DNA of 64,000 bases from Melioribacteraceae bacterium 4301-Me (GCA_041538185.1 JBGORM010000004.1:62001-126000); one strand, 5' to 3'. Positions 53,573-63,126 are shown, counted from the stretch's first letter. Numbers and translations are program-made. The notes: generated by a model from the sequence alone, not told the origin.

Positions 53573-53942
53573 TCTTATTCCCACTTATTTCTATTGGTTC
53601 TATCGCTGTTGATTTTACTTTTGTAATCAGATAAGCAATTTTATTGATGTCTGTCCCACTCGCTTTAAATCCCCTTGATATTGCTGTGACAACAGTAGTT
53701 CCACACTCCATAAAGGGGTCATTTATATGGGCTTCTTTATGTGGAACGTACTCATCGATTAACTTTTCAACCAACTGTGGAATAAACTTGGCAGGGTATC
53801 TATGGTAATCATGTGTCCATTTGCCAGTATCCGATGGTTTATATTCAGCAAATGACCAATCTTCGTCAATCTTTTTTGAACTGAACAAATTGATAATTTC
53901 CTCTGGTGAGCTTGTTGTGTAAAATTTCTTAGAAGAATACAA
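53565..53942 (-). CDS. Small DNA methylase-like protein with motif I only
   Basis: 125 residues. It matches the N-terminal part of a class of DNA methylases: KWTHDYHRYPAKFIPQLVEKLIDEY, then motif I NDPFMECGTTVVTAISRGFKASGTDIN. Larger relatives continue to a TSPPY catalytic motif, but this one stops 30 residues after motif I with no catalytic motif. It may be a truncated second methylase, or a subunit that works with the complete methylase encoded next. TTG start at 53942 with AGAGGGG about 8 bases upstream. First gene of the operon. Confidence 0.72.
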   Translation of the reverse strand: MYSSKKFYTTSSPEEIINLFSSKKIDEDWSFAEYKPSDTGKWTHDYHRYPAKFIPQLVEKLIDEYVPHKEAHINDPFMECGTTVVTAISRGFKASGTDINKIAYLITKVKSTAIEPIEISGNKNG

Positions 53943-54000
53943 ATAAAACCCCTCTCATTAGAGAAATTAATACAATAATGAACCATCTGTTAATTTTTGT

Positions 54001-54429
54001 TTACTTAATTTTTTGCAGAGTTTCAGTGTAACTTTCAGCAACTTCTTGAACAGACTTGCTTGATATCAGATTGTAAATTCTATTACGTAACTCTGCCCAC
54101 TCTTCATGTAAGGGACATGGATTTTCGTCAGAGCATTCTTTTAGACCTGTAACACATTTTAAATTTATTACTGGTCCCTCAATGCGCTCAACAATTTCCA
54201 AAATTGAACTTTTCTTGGCAAGTTCAGTAATTTTGAATCCACCACCCCTTCCCTTGAAGGAATCAACATATCCGTATTTAGCCATTCTTTGTAAAATTTT
54301 AGCAAGATAATGTGCAGGAATATCTTCAGATTTTGCAATTTCTGAAGACATAATTAAGCTGTCTTTCGGTTGACGGGCTAAGAATAATATTGCCCTGATT
54401 GCATATTCTCCAGTTTTAGTGTAAATCAT
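54001..54429 (-). CDS. Rrf2-family iron-sulfur transcriptional regulator
   Basis: 142 residues. A winged-helix N-terminus (YTKTGEYAIRAILFLARQPKDS, then AHYLAKILQRMAKYGYVDSFKGRGGGFKI) is followed by three cysteines at C-VTGLKE-C-SDENP-C (about residues 102-116), the IscR-type [2Fe-2S] ligand set. Such regulators respond to iron-sulfur status, oxygen or NO. It lies immediately upstream of the restriction-modification operon (58 bp) on the same strand, but cotranscription is uncertain. iscS/sufB genes are not nearby. Confidence 0.9.
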   Translation of the reverse strand: MIYTKTGEYAIRAILFLARQPKDSLIMSSEIAKSEDIPAHYLAKILQRMAKYGYVDSFKGRGGGFKITELAKKSSILEIVERIEGPVINLKCVTGLKECSDENPCPLHEEWAELRNRIYNLISSKSVQEVAESYTETLQKIK

Positions 54430-54559
54430 ATACTTTGTTCCTTTATTTTATAGTGGTTTTTTATTTATGGAGTTTATTATCTTAATATAAACATAGTTAA
54501 AAAAGAACCTTTTGTCAAGTTATAATTGTTGCTTTTTATTGCATATTCTAAGCTTATTT

Positions 54560-55177
54560 TCACCGATATACTATCTTATTTGATTCATTGATAGCATAAT
54601 TTAATTTCAATGAACTATCCAAGTCTTTTTTTAGACTTTCTATTTCAGAGGGTTGAATCAAGAAGTGAATTTTTGGTTTAGGGGTGTAATCTATTTTTTC
54701 AATTATTGTATTGTACTTGTTTAAGATATGGTGAATTAGTTTGGTCTCTTCAAACTCAAATTCTACATTTATCATCTTATAAGTTTTCTTTTCGATTATT
54801 CCAGCAGCCTTAATGGTTTCCATTGCAGTGTGATAATATGCTTTGCCAAGATTTCCAACTCCTAATTTTATACCACCAAAATATCTAACTACTATCAAAA
54901 TTATATTTGTTAATCCAAAATGGTTAATTGCATTTAAAATTCTGATTCCTGCTGTCCCACGAGGTTCATTGGCGTCAGAATACTTAATTGTATTTGGACT
55001 TATTTTGTAGCTGTAACAAATATGGGAAGCATCGTAATAATTTTTTTTGCAGTTGTTAAGAAACTCAATTGCTTTATCTTCAGTTTCTGCTTCTAAAACT
55101 ATACCTATAAATGTAGAGCCCTTTTCTTTATACTTAAATTCTGATTTTCTCTTAATAACTTTAATTTTATCTATCAT
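54560..55177 (-). CDS. YigZ/IMPACT-family protein
   Basis: 205 residues. The N-terminal UPF0029/Impact domain has KGSTFIGIVLEAETEDKAIEFL, ASHICYSYKI, NEPRGTAGIRIL and VVRYFGGIKLGVGNLGKAY. A C-terminal RNA-binding-like ferredoxin domain (about 130-205) follows. Bacterial members are small cytoplasmic proteins of uncertain function; the eukaryotic IMPACT regulates GCN2. ATG start, divergent from uvrA. Confidence 0.9.
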   Translation of the reverse strand: MIDKIKVIKRKSEFKYKEKGSTFIGIVLEAETEDKAIEFLNNCKKNYYDASHICYSYKISPNTIKYSDANEPRGTAGIRILNAINHFGLTNIILIVVRYFGGIKLGVGNLGKAYYHTAMETIKAAGIIEKKTYKMINVEFEFEETKLIHHILNKYNTIIEKIDYTPKPKIHFLIQPSEIESLKKDLDSSLKLNYAINESNKIVYR

Positions 55178-55271
55178 AACAAAAGTGCCGAGAATTTTGA
55201 CATAACTAAAAATTGATTTTAGGCGCAGTATTATTTAATATTTCGTTTTGAACTTTAGCAAAATTATTTAA

Positions 55272-58106
55272 ATGGAATTCCAAAATAAAATAATAATTAA
55301 GGGTGCTCGTCAACATAACTTAAAAAATATAGATATTGAAATACCTCGAGATTCATTTGTGGTTATAACTGGATTATCTGGTTCCGGTAAATCTTCTTTA
55401 GCTTTTGATACTATTTACGCAGAGGGCCAAAGAAGGTACATAGAGTCACTGTCAACTTATGCGAGACAGTTCCTGAATGTTTTAGAAAAGCCCGATGTGG
55501 ACCTAATTGAAGGTCTAAGTCCAGCCATATCTATTGAGCAAAAATCTGCTGGTGGGAACCCCCGTTCTACTGTAGGTACAATTACAGAGATTTATGACTT
55601 TATGCGCTTGCTTTTTGCAAGGGTAGGCAAAGTCTATTGCTACAACTGCGGTAATCCTGTTGAAAAACAGTCATCAGAACAAATTATTAATAATCTATTA
55701 GAAAATTATGAGGATAAGAAAATAATTATATTAGCTCCTGTAGTAAGAGGAAGAAAAGGTCATTATCGTGAACTTTTCGAGGAAATTCAAAGAGATGGTT
55801 ATTTAAAGGTAAGAGTGGATGGCGAAATTTATGATTTAACTGATGGTTTTAAAGTAGACCGTTATAAAACTCACGATATAGAAGTAGTTGTTGATAAAAT
55901 AAAAATATCACCAAAATCTACTGCTAGAATTACTCAATCAGTTGAAGTAGCATTAAATTTAGGCAACGGTAATATTATTATAAACGATGGCAATGAAGAT
56001 TATGTATTCAGCAGAAATTTTGCATGTATGAACTGCGGCATTAGTTTTCAAGAGTTAGCTCCTAATTCATTTTCTTTTAACTCACCTTACGGGTCATGTA
56101 AAGAATGTGATGGACTGGGTGAAAAGAAAGAATTAGATATTAATTTAATAATTCCAGATTGGGACAAATCAATCAATGAGGGAGGAATTGTTGCGCTTGG
56201 CAAGCCGCGTAATATTTGGTTCTTTAATCAACTTGAAGGCATTGCGTCTTCTTTTGGATTTAATTTCGATACCAAATTAAAAAATCTAAGTGAAGAACAA
56301 AAAGATGTTTTACTTTATGGTACTAAAGATAAGATTTCGTTTAATTATAAATTTGGCGGGGGGAGAACAGTAACTTATATGCACCGTTTTTCAGGTGTGC
56401 TCAATTATATCAAGCATTATTATGAGAATACATCTTCAAATAAAATTAGGCAATGGGCTGAATCTTTTATGAACACTATTAAATGTCCAGCTTGCAAGGG
56501 AGGCAGATTAAAAAAAGAATCTTTGGCAGTGAAAATTAATGGATTAAACATCGCAGAAGTTTCTGCACTTTCAATCGAACAAACAAAAAAATTCTTCGAT
56601 GAAATAAGTTTTACTGAAAGAGAAATGCTTATTGCTCGACAGATACTTAAAGAAATAACTACAAGATTAGATTTTTTGCTGAATGTTGGTCTTAATTATC
56701 TCACACTTGATAGAAGCGCACGTACTTTATCAGGTGGTGAATCCCAGCGAATAAGATTAGCTACTCAAATTGGTTCTCAGCTTGCTGGAGTTTTGTATGT
56801 GTTAGATGAACCAAGCATTGGGCTGCATCAAAGTGATAATCTTAAATTGATTTCTTCGCTTAAGAAGCTGCGAGACTTAGGGAATACTGTAATTGTAGTT
56901 GAACACGATAGAGAAACAATTGAAAATTCGGATTATATTATTGACCTGGGGCCCTTTGCTGGAGAAAAAGGCGGTAATGTTTGTTTGCACGGTGAAACAA
57001 AAAAAGTAGTAAATTTAAATGGTGGTGGCAGTTCTTTAACTGTTCAGTATCTAAAAAATCTAAAAAAAATTGAAATTCCTGATAAACGACGTAAAGGTAA
57101 CGGCAAATTTATTCAATTAATTGGAGCCTCTGGCAATAATCTTAAAAACATTAATGTAAAAATCCCGTTAGGCTGTTTTGTCGCTGTTACTGGAGTTAGC
57201 GGCTCTGGGAAATCAACTTTAGTTAACGATACGTTAGTTAATATCCTAATGCAGCGTATTTACGGGTCAAAAGTTGTCCCATTACCTTTTAAAGAAATCC
57301 TTGGCTTGGAAAATATTGATAAAGTTATAGAAATAGATCAATCACCAATAGGCAGAACACCGCGTTCTAATCCAGCAACTTATACTGAGCTATTCACTTT
57401 CATTCGTGATTTATTTGCTGAGCTGCCGGAATCAAAAATGAGAGGCTACGCTCCGGGCAGATTTAGTTTTAATGTAAGCGGAGGCAGATGTGAAGAATGT
57501 GAGGGAGATGGCCTTAAAAAAATTGAAATGAATTTTTTGCCAGATGTTTATGTAACCTGCGAGTCTTGTGGTGGGAAAAGATATAATAGAGAAACTTTAG
57601 AAATACTGTATAAAACAAAATCAATTGCAGATGTACTTGATATGAGGGTCTCGGAAGCTCTTGTTTTTTTTGAAGATTTTCCTAGAATTAAAAGAAAAAT
57701 AAAAGCTTTGAACGATGTAGGTCTGGGCTATATTAAACTCGGTCAGCAGGCAACTACTTTATCCGGGGGCGAGGCACAGCGTGTTAAACTTGCTACCGAA
57801 CTAAGTAAAGTTAGTACTGGCAAAACTCTTTATATTTTGGATGAACCAACCACGGGACTGCATTTTGAAGACGTTAAAATATTGCTTAACGTATTAAATA
57901 AACTTGTTGACAAAGGTAATACTGTTGTTGTTGTAGAACATAATATGGATGTAATAAAAGTAGCAGATTATATTATTGATTTAGGACCGGGAGGAGGAGA
58001 GCATGGCGGCTGGATTGTTGCAGAAGGTTCACCTGAAGAAATTATAAAAAATGAAAATAGTCTTACCGCAAAGTTTCTGAAAATTGAACTATCCAGAAAA
58101 CAATAA
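55272..58106 (+). CDS. uvrA: Excinuclease ABC subunit A
   Basis: DNA-damage sensing ATPase of nucleotide excision repair (944 aa). Two ABC modules: Walker [21 protein letters not shown] near residue 35 and [16 protein letters not shown] near 645, each with signature LSGGE (near 490 and 835) and Walker B DEPSIGLH / DEPTTGLH. Zinc fingers CYNCG/CMNCGI and [22 protein letters not shown] are present. ATG at 55272; there is no clear Shine-Dalgarno. First gene of an operon with the AhpD-like protein and rdgB. A weak TTG (55213) N20 TA promoter-like pair lies ahead of it. Confidence 0.97.
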   Translation: MEFQNKIIIKGARQHNLKNIDIEIPRDSFVVITGLSGSGKSSLAFDTIYAEGQRRYIESLSTYARQFLNVLEKPDVDLIEGLSPAISIEQKSAGGNPRSTVGTITEIYDFMRLLFARVGKVYCYNCGNPVEKQSSEQIINNLLENYEDKKIIILAPVVRGRKGHYRELFEEIQRDGYLKVRVDGEIYDLTDGFKVDRYKTHDIEVVVDKIKISPKSTARITQSVEVALNLGNGNIIINDGNEDYVFSRNFACMNCGISFQELAPNSFSFNSPYGSCKECDGLGEKKELDINLIIPDWDKSINEGGIVALGKPRNIWFFNQLEGIASSFGFNFDTKLKNLSEEQKDVLLYGTKDKISFNYKFGGGRTVTYMHRFSGVLNYIKHYYENTSSNKIRQWAESFMNTIKCPACKGGRLKKESLAVKINGLNIAEVSALSIEQTKKFFDEISFTEREMLIARQILKEITTRLDFLLNVGLNYLTLDRSARTLSGGESQRIRLATQIGSQLAGVLYVLDEPSIGLHQSDNLKLISSLKKLRDLGNTVIVVEHDRETIENSDYIIDLGPFAGEKGGNVCLHGETKKVVNLNGGGSSLTVQYLKNLKKIEIPDKRRKGNGKFIQLIGASGNNLKNINVKIPLGCFVAVTGVSGSGKSTLVNDTLVNILMQRIYGSKVVPLPFKEILGLENIDKVIEIDQSPIGRTPRSNPATYTELFTFIRDLFAELPESKMRGYAPGRFSFNVSGGRCEECEGDGLKKIEMNFLPDVYVTCESCGGKRYNRETLEILYKTKSIADVLDMRVSEALVFFEDFPRIKRKIKALNDVGLGYIKLGQQATTLSGGEAQRVKLATELSKVSTGKTLYILDEPTTGLHFEDVKILLNVLNKLVDKGNTVVVVEHNMDVIKVADYIIDLGPGGGEHGGWIVAEGSPEEIIKNENSLTAKFLKIELSRKQ

Positions 58107-58115
58107 GAGGAATAT

Positions 58116-58466
58116 ATGAACAAGACTATAAAAGAATTTAAAGCCTATCGTACTAAAATGAACGATAGAATTCTAAATTGCGGCTTTAATGATTTTAAAA
58201 AATTTTTTGCTCTTGATAATAAAGCATACTACCAAGGAGCACTTCCTGCTAAAGTAAAAGAGTTAATGGGACTTGTAGCTTCAATGGTATTAAGATGCAA
58301 TGATTGTATACTTTACCATATTGATAGGTCAATACAAGAAGGAGCTACAAGAGATGAACTGTATGAATCCTTCAATATAGCTTTAATTGTCGGTGGCTCA
58401 ATTGTAATACCTCATTTGCGTTTTGCAATGGAAAAACTTGATGAAATGATTCCGGAGAAAAAATAA
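58116..58466 (+). CDS. Carboxymuconolactone decarboxylase/AhpD-like protein
   Basis: 116 residues. Motif CNDCILYHIDRSIQEGATRDELYE holds the redox C-x-x-C and the downstream His of AhpD-like peroxidase partners; the small helical fold fits. It starts 9 bp after uvrA with AGAGG before the ATG, and its stop overlaps the rdgB ATG (TAATG). Likely a peroxidase-type redox protein, but the electron donor is unknown. The family includes decarboxylases lacking this C-x-x-C, so AhpD-type is favoured. Confidence 0.85.
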   Translation: MNKTIKEFKAYRTKMNDRILNCGFNDFKKFFALDNKAYYQGALPAKVKELMGLVASMVLRCNDCILYHIDRSIQEGATRDELYESFNIALIVGGSIVIPHLRFAMEKLDEMIPEKK

Positions 58467-59056
58467 TGAAATTAATTTTTGCAAGTCAAAATTTGGGGAA
58501 AGTAAAGGAAGTAAAGGGTATTTTTCTTAATACGCCTTTTGAAATAGTTTCGCTTTATGACTTGGGGAATAATATTAATGTTAAGGAAACAGGATCAACT
58601 TTTAGTGAAAATGCTTTCCTAAAAGCTAAGGCTGTCTATGATATTTACAAAGAACCAGTTATAGCGGATGATTCTGGATTAATGATAGAACAGTTAAATG
58701 GTAAACCTGGTGTCTTTTCAGCAAGGTATGCAGGAGAAAATTGTTCTTACAGAGATAATAATTTAAAAGTTATTTCCGAATTAAGAAATTTGCCAGAGCC
58801 GCATAGAGCCAAATTTGTTTGCGTTTCCCTTTTTTTAGACGGTAATGAAAAAATTGAAACGATTGGGGAACTTGTCGGCGTCATTATCAAAGAAGAAAGA
58901 GGAAGTGGCGGTTTTGGATACGACCCAATTTTTATACCCGACGGATTTTCCAAAACTATTGCTGAATTATCATTTGAAGAAAAAAATAAAATCAGTCACA
59001 GAGCTAAGTCATTTAATAAATTGAAAAATATCCTTATTGAAAAATTTTTTTGTTAA
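58466..59056 (+). CDS. rdgB: Non-canonical purine NTP pyrophosphatase (RdgB/HAM1)
   Basis: 196 residues; hydrolyses dITP, ITP and XTP to the monophosphates, keeping damaged purines out of DNA. Motifs: IFASQNLGKVKEVKGIF, ETGSTFSENAFLKA, VIADDSGLMIEQLNGKPGVFSARYAG, GSGGFGYDPIFIPDG and ISHRAKS. It is coupled to the AhpD-like gene, so uvrA-ahpD-like-rdgB links nucleotide-pool cleaning, repair and redox functions. Confidence 0.96.
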   Translation: MKLIFASQNLGKVKEVKGIFLNTPFEIVSLYDLGNNINVKETGSTFSENAFLKAKAVYDIYKEPVIADDSGLMIEQLNGKPGVFSARYAGENCSYRDNNLKVISELRNLPEPHRAKFVCVSLFLDGNEKIETIGELVGVIIKEERGSGGFGYDPIFIPDGFSKTIAELSFEEKNKISHRAKSFNKLKNILIEKFFC

Positions 59057-59078
59057 GAATTCTACCTGAAGATTAATT

Positions 59079-59765
59079 TTACTTCTCTGCAATTATTACT
59101 TGAACTATACCAAAAGTTAGGGAATAAACCTCCATTTTTTTAAAATTTGCTTTTCTAAACAGCTCAGTTAAATTTATATTCTGTTCAAATTCATTGACTG
59201 ATTCAGGTAAATATGTGTAAGCTTCTTTATCTTTTGAAATTACTTTACCAATAAAAGGCAATATCTTATTAAAATAAAATGAGTAGACATATTTTATAAT
59301 TGATTTTACCGGCAGCCTAAATTCAAGCACAGTTACTTTCCCATATGGTTTTAGTACCTTGTAAAATTGATTAAAAGCCTTTTCAATGTCATAAAAATTT
59401 CTAACTCCAAAGGCAACAATAACATTTGTAAAACTTTCCCTTTTAAAGGGGAGTGTTTCTGCAACGGACTGCACTATGTTTCCTTTGCTCCAATCAGCTT
59501 TTTTATTAAACAATTTTAACATGTTTAATGATAAGTCAGCCCCAAAAATTCTTTTAGCGCCGAGTTTTTTAGCTGCAATTGAGAAATCGCCAGTTCCGCA
59601 GGCAACATCAAGAATAATAGACGAATTGTTGATATTGCTAAGTTTAAGTGCCTTTCTGCGCCAATAAAAATCAATGCCTGCACTTAAAAAATGATTTAAA
59701 AAATCATATTTATCTGAAATTGAATCAAAAATTCTTTTTACTTTATTTTTTTTGTCGCTGCTCAT
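59079..59765 (-). CDS. ubiE: Demethylmenaquinone methyltransferase
   Basis: 228 residues. Final methylation step of menaquinone biosynthesis (also ubiquinone in other groups). SAM motif ILDVACGTGDFSIAAKKLG (about 49-67), DLSLNMLKL, and the UbiE signatures VIVAFGVRNFYDIEKAF and KVTVLEF. Bacteroidota and Chlorobi use menaquinone, so the MenG role is the likely one. Monocistronic, transcribed convergently with rdgB and divergently from the Cys-cluster gene. Confidence 0.93.
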   Translation of the reverse strand: MSSDKKNKVKRIFDSISDKYDFLNHFLSAGIDFYWRRKALKLSNINNSSIILDVACGTGDFSIAAKKLGAKRIFGADLSLNMLKLFNKKADWSKGNIVQSVAETLPFKRESFTNVIVAFGVRNFYDIEKAFNQFYKVLKPYGKVTVLEFRLPVKSIIKYVYSFYFNKILPFIGKVISKDKEAYTYLPESVNEFEQNINLTELFRKANFKKMEVYSLTFGIVQVIIAEK

Positions 59766-59788
59766 TCTTTCTGAATGTTTTATGTAAC

Positions 59789-59819
59789 TTTGTTAATCTT
59801 TTTTTTAATGTTATTTTTA
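59789..59819 (+). promoter_or_regulatory. Predicted -33/-7 promoter of the Cys-cluster gene
   Basis: TTTG (59789-59792), 19 bases, then TATTTTTA (59812-59819). It lies 24 bp before the ATG at 59843, in the divergent region shared with ubiE. Confidence 0.45.
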
Positions 59820-59842
59820 ACTTAGTAAGTTATATTATTATT

Positions 59843-60175
59843 ATGAATTTGATGGAAAAATACTTAAAAGCGATACAACAAAATGTATGTGCAATCTGTG
59901 TCGATTCGAATGAAAGCGGTCATTGTAAGTTGACTGACAAAGAAATATGTGCAGTTGAATACTTTTTGCCTGAGATTGTTTCTGTAATTCACAATAGCAA
60001 TACGGATGATTTACAGGAATGTTATAACAGACTAAAAGAGATTGTTTGTGTAAATTGCCGTGCTCAAACGCTTGACGGATATTGCTATTTAAGAGAAGAT
60101 TCAAATTGTTCACTGGATAGATATTTTTCATTAATTATAGAAACAATATTAAAGGTTGATTCAGGCGAAATTTAG
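59843..60175 (+). CDS. Small protein with duplicated C-x2-C-x8-C-x7-C cluster
   Basis: 110 residues, no family recognised. Two identical cysteine patterns occur: CAICVDSNESGHCKLTDKEIC (about residues 15-35) and CVNCRAQTLDGYCYLREDSNC (about 74-94), each C-x2-C-x8-C-x7-C. Each could bind a [4Fe-4S] cluster or a zinc ion, and the two halves (each followed by a helical stretch with FLPEIVSVI / YFSLIIETI) look like an internal duplication. ATG 59843 is used because a promoter lies inside the longer ORF. It is divergent from ubiE. A role in electron transfer or metal sensing is conceivable only by analogy. Confidence 0.75.
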   Translation: MNLMEKYLKAIQQNVCAICVDSNESGHCKLTDKEICAVEYFLPEIVSVIHNSNTDDLQECYNRLKEIVCVNCRAQTLDGYCYLREDSNCSLDRYFSLIIETILKVDSGEI

Positions 60176-60182
60176 AAGACTT

Positions 60183-61100
60183 TCATCTTCGTATTCTCTC
60201 CCACCACAAAAATATATATTTGCCGCTCCAAATTGTAAAAATCATAAACAAAGCACCACCAATTAAATCAATAACATAATGATATCTTAAATAAACTGTT
60301 GCGAAAATTAGTAATGAACCATTTATAATAAAGAATTTTTTCAGTCTGCTGTTATATTTCACCGAAAGATACATTACAATTAAAGTAATTTCTGTATGAC
60401 CGCTCGGGAAAGCATCCCTCTGAACCAACAACGAAGGGTTAGGAGTTCCCGCTGGTATTGATTCCCCAGAGTTAACAATTTCTCTTAAAAAATTGGTAAG
60501 TAGCAAACCAGGCATTTCAATGTTGTTTGTATCGAAATTATGTAGGGTAAAACGAGGACCGATAGCTGGGATAATTAAATACCCTATAAATGATAAGAAA
60601 AAGCCATAAACAATTAGAAAAGTACCATTTTGGAATTCTTCAAATTTGTTGTTAAGAATAAAATCAATGCCAAGAATAATTGGTAAAAAAAAGAAAGTAC
60701 CATATACAATTTGCAGAATTTCAGTTAATAATGGATTAGAAATTTTGTATAGCTCTATTGTAGGGTCGCATCCAAAAATAGCTCTGTCTATTTTAATAAG
60801 TATATCATCATAAATTTTGCCCCGAATCGGTTCAATCATATAGTATAATTCTTTAAAGCACAAAAAAATTAAAGGTACTAAATACCAGTAATGCAGCTGT
60901 TTCCATAATATGCTGTATTTAGAATTATCTTTTATTGCAATTAAAACTACAATTAATATTGTAAGTGTGTTAAATAATAAATGCCGTTCCCAATTGGGAA
61001 TTTGTTTTGAATAAATAATATTAATGAAAGAAAGTATAATCCCAAAAACGATGACTAAAAAGTCAGTGGGGGTAAGTTTTTTAATTATTTTTTTCAGCAT
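60183..61100 (-). CDS. PAP2-superfamily membrane phosphatase
   Basis: 305 residues with about seven hydrophobic segments. The PAP2 catalytic stretch reads LVQRDAFPSGHTEIT (C2 SGH) and LRYHYVIDLIGG (C3 R..H..D); the first motif (KxxxxxxRP) is present only as a degenerate QRDAFP. The arrangement resembles PAP2_3/Aur1-type enzymes acting on lipid phosphates. ATG 61100 overlaps the rsmA stop by 20 bases, so it is cotranscribed with and downstream of rsmA. Lipid-phosphate or undecaprenyl-phosphate chemistry is likely; the substrate is unknown. Confidence 0.85.
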   Translation of the reverse strand: MLKKIIKKLTPTDFLVIVFGIILSFINIIYSKQIPNWERHLLFNTLTILIVVLIAIKDNSKYSILWKQLHYWYLVPLIFLCFKELYYMIEPIRGKIYDDILIKIDRAIFGCDPTIELYKISNPLLTEILQIVYGTFFFLPIILGIDFILNNKFEEFQNGTFLIVYGFFLSFIGYLIIPAIGPRFTLHNFDTNNIEMPGLLLTNFLREIVNSGESIPAGTPNPSLLVQRDAFPSGHTEITLIVMYLSVKYNSRLKKFFIINGSLLIFATVYLRYHYVIDLIGGALFMIFTIWSGKYIFLWWERIRR

Positions 61101-61878
61101 TATTAGCAATGAAGCGCGTTATGGAAATAAATTCGTCTACTGTAAGACTTTCAGCTCTTCTCGATAAGTCAAAATCTATATTGTCAAATTTAATTTCTTT
61201 ATAAATACTATTTGCAAACGAATTCTTTAATGTTTTTCTGCGGTTACCGAATGCCGCTTTTACAGTTTTTATAAACAAATTTGGAGGTATTCCTTCTGGC
61301 AATTTTTTGTTTAAGAAAATGTGTATAACTGCAGAATCTACTTTAGGCTTTGGTCTAAACACATTGGCAGAAACCTTAAAGCAGAATTTTGTTTCAGAAA
61401 AAAAATTTAATAAAACACTAAGTATTCCATATTCTTTTGTCTGAGGCTTAGCAAAGATTCTTTTAGCAACTTCATATTGTACCATCAGTACGGCATCATT
61501 AATTATTTCTCTGTGTTCAATTAACTTGAATATAATGGGCGAAGTTAAATTGTAAGGTATGTTGCCAATTATTCTAATCTTTTGTTTATGCGCAATAAAA
61601 CCATTTAGGTCAATTTCTAAAAAATCTTTGTTTATCAATATTAAGTTAGGAAATGAATCTTTAAGTTCATTTATTACTCTTTTATCAATTTCAACTGCGT
61701 AGAATTTTTTTAGTTTTTGTGATAGTAATTTAGTTAAAGCACCTTTGCCTGGCCCTATTTCAATTACCAAATCGTCTATTTTCGGATTAAATTCAGCAAC
61801 TATTTTATGGACGATATTTTTATCTATAAGATAATTTTGTCCCCACTTTCCTAAAGGTACAATTTGTTTCTTTTCCAT
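61081..61878 (-). CDS. rsmA: 16S rRNA A1518/A1519 dimethyltransferase
   Basis: 265 residues; dimethylates two adjacent adenines near the 3' end of 16S rRNA. N-terminal KWGQNYLIDKNIVHKIV, SAM motif VIEIGPGKGALTKLLS (about 38-53), VEIDKR, NKDFLEID and the NIPYNLTSPIIFKLI motif (NIPY, catalytic). The C-terminal RrmA domain contains FGNRRKTLKNSF. ATG 61878 is preferred over a TTG 12 bases upstream. First gene of a two-gene unit with the PAP2 protein. Confidence 0.96.
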   Translation of the reverse strand: MEKKQIVPLGKWGQNYLIDKNIVHKIVAEFNPKIDDLVIEIGPGKGALTKLLSQKLKKFYAVEIDKRVINELKDSFPNLILINKDFLEIDLNGFIAHKQKIRIIGNIPYNLTSPIIFKLIEHREIINDAVLMVQYEVAKRIFAKPQTKEYGILSVLLNFFSETKFCFKVSANVFRPKPKVDSAVIHIFLNKKLPEGIPPNLFIKTVKAAFGNRRKTLKNSFANSIYKEIKFDNIDFDLSRRAESLTVDEFISITRFIANNAEKNN

Positions 61879-61982
61879 AAAAATTAACAATTATATAATG
61901 GATGAAAACACTTCAAATTATGCGTGAAAATTAAATATTATGTAAATTGTGTCAAAGTAATTTTTACAAATAGAACAATTTT

Positions 61983-63080
61983 ATGTCCGCTTACGAAATT
62001 ATTTTTCTTTGTGCTTTTATATTGTATTTCTTGCAGACTTTTATCTTTACTTTAGGTGCTTCCAAAAAATTTCCAAGGCTTTCAGAAAGTGAATTACCTT
62101 TTATTACAATTTTAGTGGCAGCTAGAAATGAAGAAGATAATATTTTAGATTGTATGAAATCGCTGGATAATCTTGAATACCCAGCAGGCAAAATTGAGAT
62201 AATTTTGATTGATGATCACTCAACCGATAAAACAAATGCTATAATTAATGATTTTATTAAAGATAAACCAAAATTTAAGTGTATTAGTGCACCTGAATCA
62301 GTTGGCAGACTGAAAGGCAAAGCAAATGCTTTGGCGTATGCACTTAAATTTGCGAAGGGTAAAGTAATTTTAACAACTGATGCTGATTGTGTTGTTTCAC
62401 CTCTATGGGCTAAGACTCTTGCTTCTTATTATGCTGATAATGTTGCTTTTGTGGGTGGGTATACTACTCAAGACGATAAAACAATTTTTGGGGGAATGCA
62501 GGCTGTAGATTTTATTTACCTTCTTACTGTTTCGGCAGGCTCAATGAATTTTAATAGGCCGAATAGTTGTATTGGCAATAATATGTCGTATTTAAAAAAG
62601 GCTTATGATGAAGTTGGTGGTTACGAGTCTATTCCTTTTTCTGTTACCGAAGATTTTAGCCTTCTAAAAGCAATACATAATCTTGGTAAGTATAAAGTAA
62701 TTTATCCATGTGATCCAGGCTCGCTTGTTACTTCTAAGCCGTGCAAAGACTGGAAATCTCTTTACTGGCAGAAAAAGAGATGGGGCGTCGGCGGTATTAA
62801 AAATGATTACTTAGGCTATTTGGCTGTGTTTACAGGATATGTTACGCATTTGTCTATTGTATTAATGCCTTTTATTTTCTCTGCTGTCTCTTTATATTTA
62901 ACTTTTTCAAAAGTTGCTTTAGATTATTTTTTTGTAAAAACAGTCTTTAATAAACTCGGGATGAAATTAAAAATTGTACAATTTTTTGCTTTTGAGATTT
63001 ATTTTATAATCTACGTGCTTGTCCTTCCGTTTGTGGTTCTGCCAAGCAGAAAGGTGATGTGGAAGGGAAGGGTATATTAA
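61983..63080 (+). CDS. Membrane glycosyltransferase, family 2
   Basis: 365 residues. An N-terminal membrane segment (about 2-26) is followed by a GT-A catalytic domain with ILVAARNEEDNI, IILIDDHSTDKT (nucleotide-binding Asp), TTDADCVV (DxD-like metal site), SVTEDFSL (catalytic TED-like) and QKKRW. C-terminal hydrophobic segments follow (about 280-365). The D-D-TED-QxxRW set is that of processive or poly-isoprenyl-using GT2 enzymes such as cellulose/hyaluronan synthase-like or ceramide-type transferases. Substrate unknown; single gene. Confidence 0.9.
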   Translation: MSAYEIIFLCAFILYFLQTFIFTLGASKKFPRLSESELPFITILVAARNEEDNILDCMKSLDNLEYPAGKIEIILIDDHSTDKTNAIINDFIKDKPKFKCISAPESVGRLKGKANALAYALKFAKGKVILTTDADCVVSPLWAKTLASYYADNVAFVGGYTTQDDKTIFGGMQAVDFIYLLTVSAGSMNFNRPNSCIGNNMSYLKKAYDEVGGYESIPFSVTEDFSLLKAIHNLGKYKVIYPCDPGSLVTSKPCKDWKSLYWQKKRWGVGGIKNDYLGYLAVFTGYVTHLSIVLMPFIFSAVSLYLTFSKVALDYFFVKTVFNKLGMKLKIVQFFAFEIYFIIYVLVLPFVVLPSRKVMWKGRVY

Positions 63081-63126
63081 TTTATTATTTATTATTCATT
63101 ATTTATTATTTATTCTATACTGGATA
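63081..63126 (+). repeat. AT-rich short tandem repeat
   Basis: TTATTATTTATTATTCATTATTTATTATTTATT, an imperfect TTATT/ATTTATT microsatellite in the 46-bp gap before the DUF1207-like gene. It may vary in length and alter expression of the following gene, but this is unproven. Confidence 0.6.
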
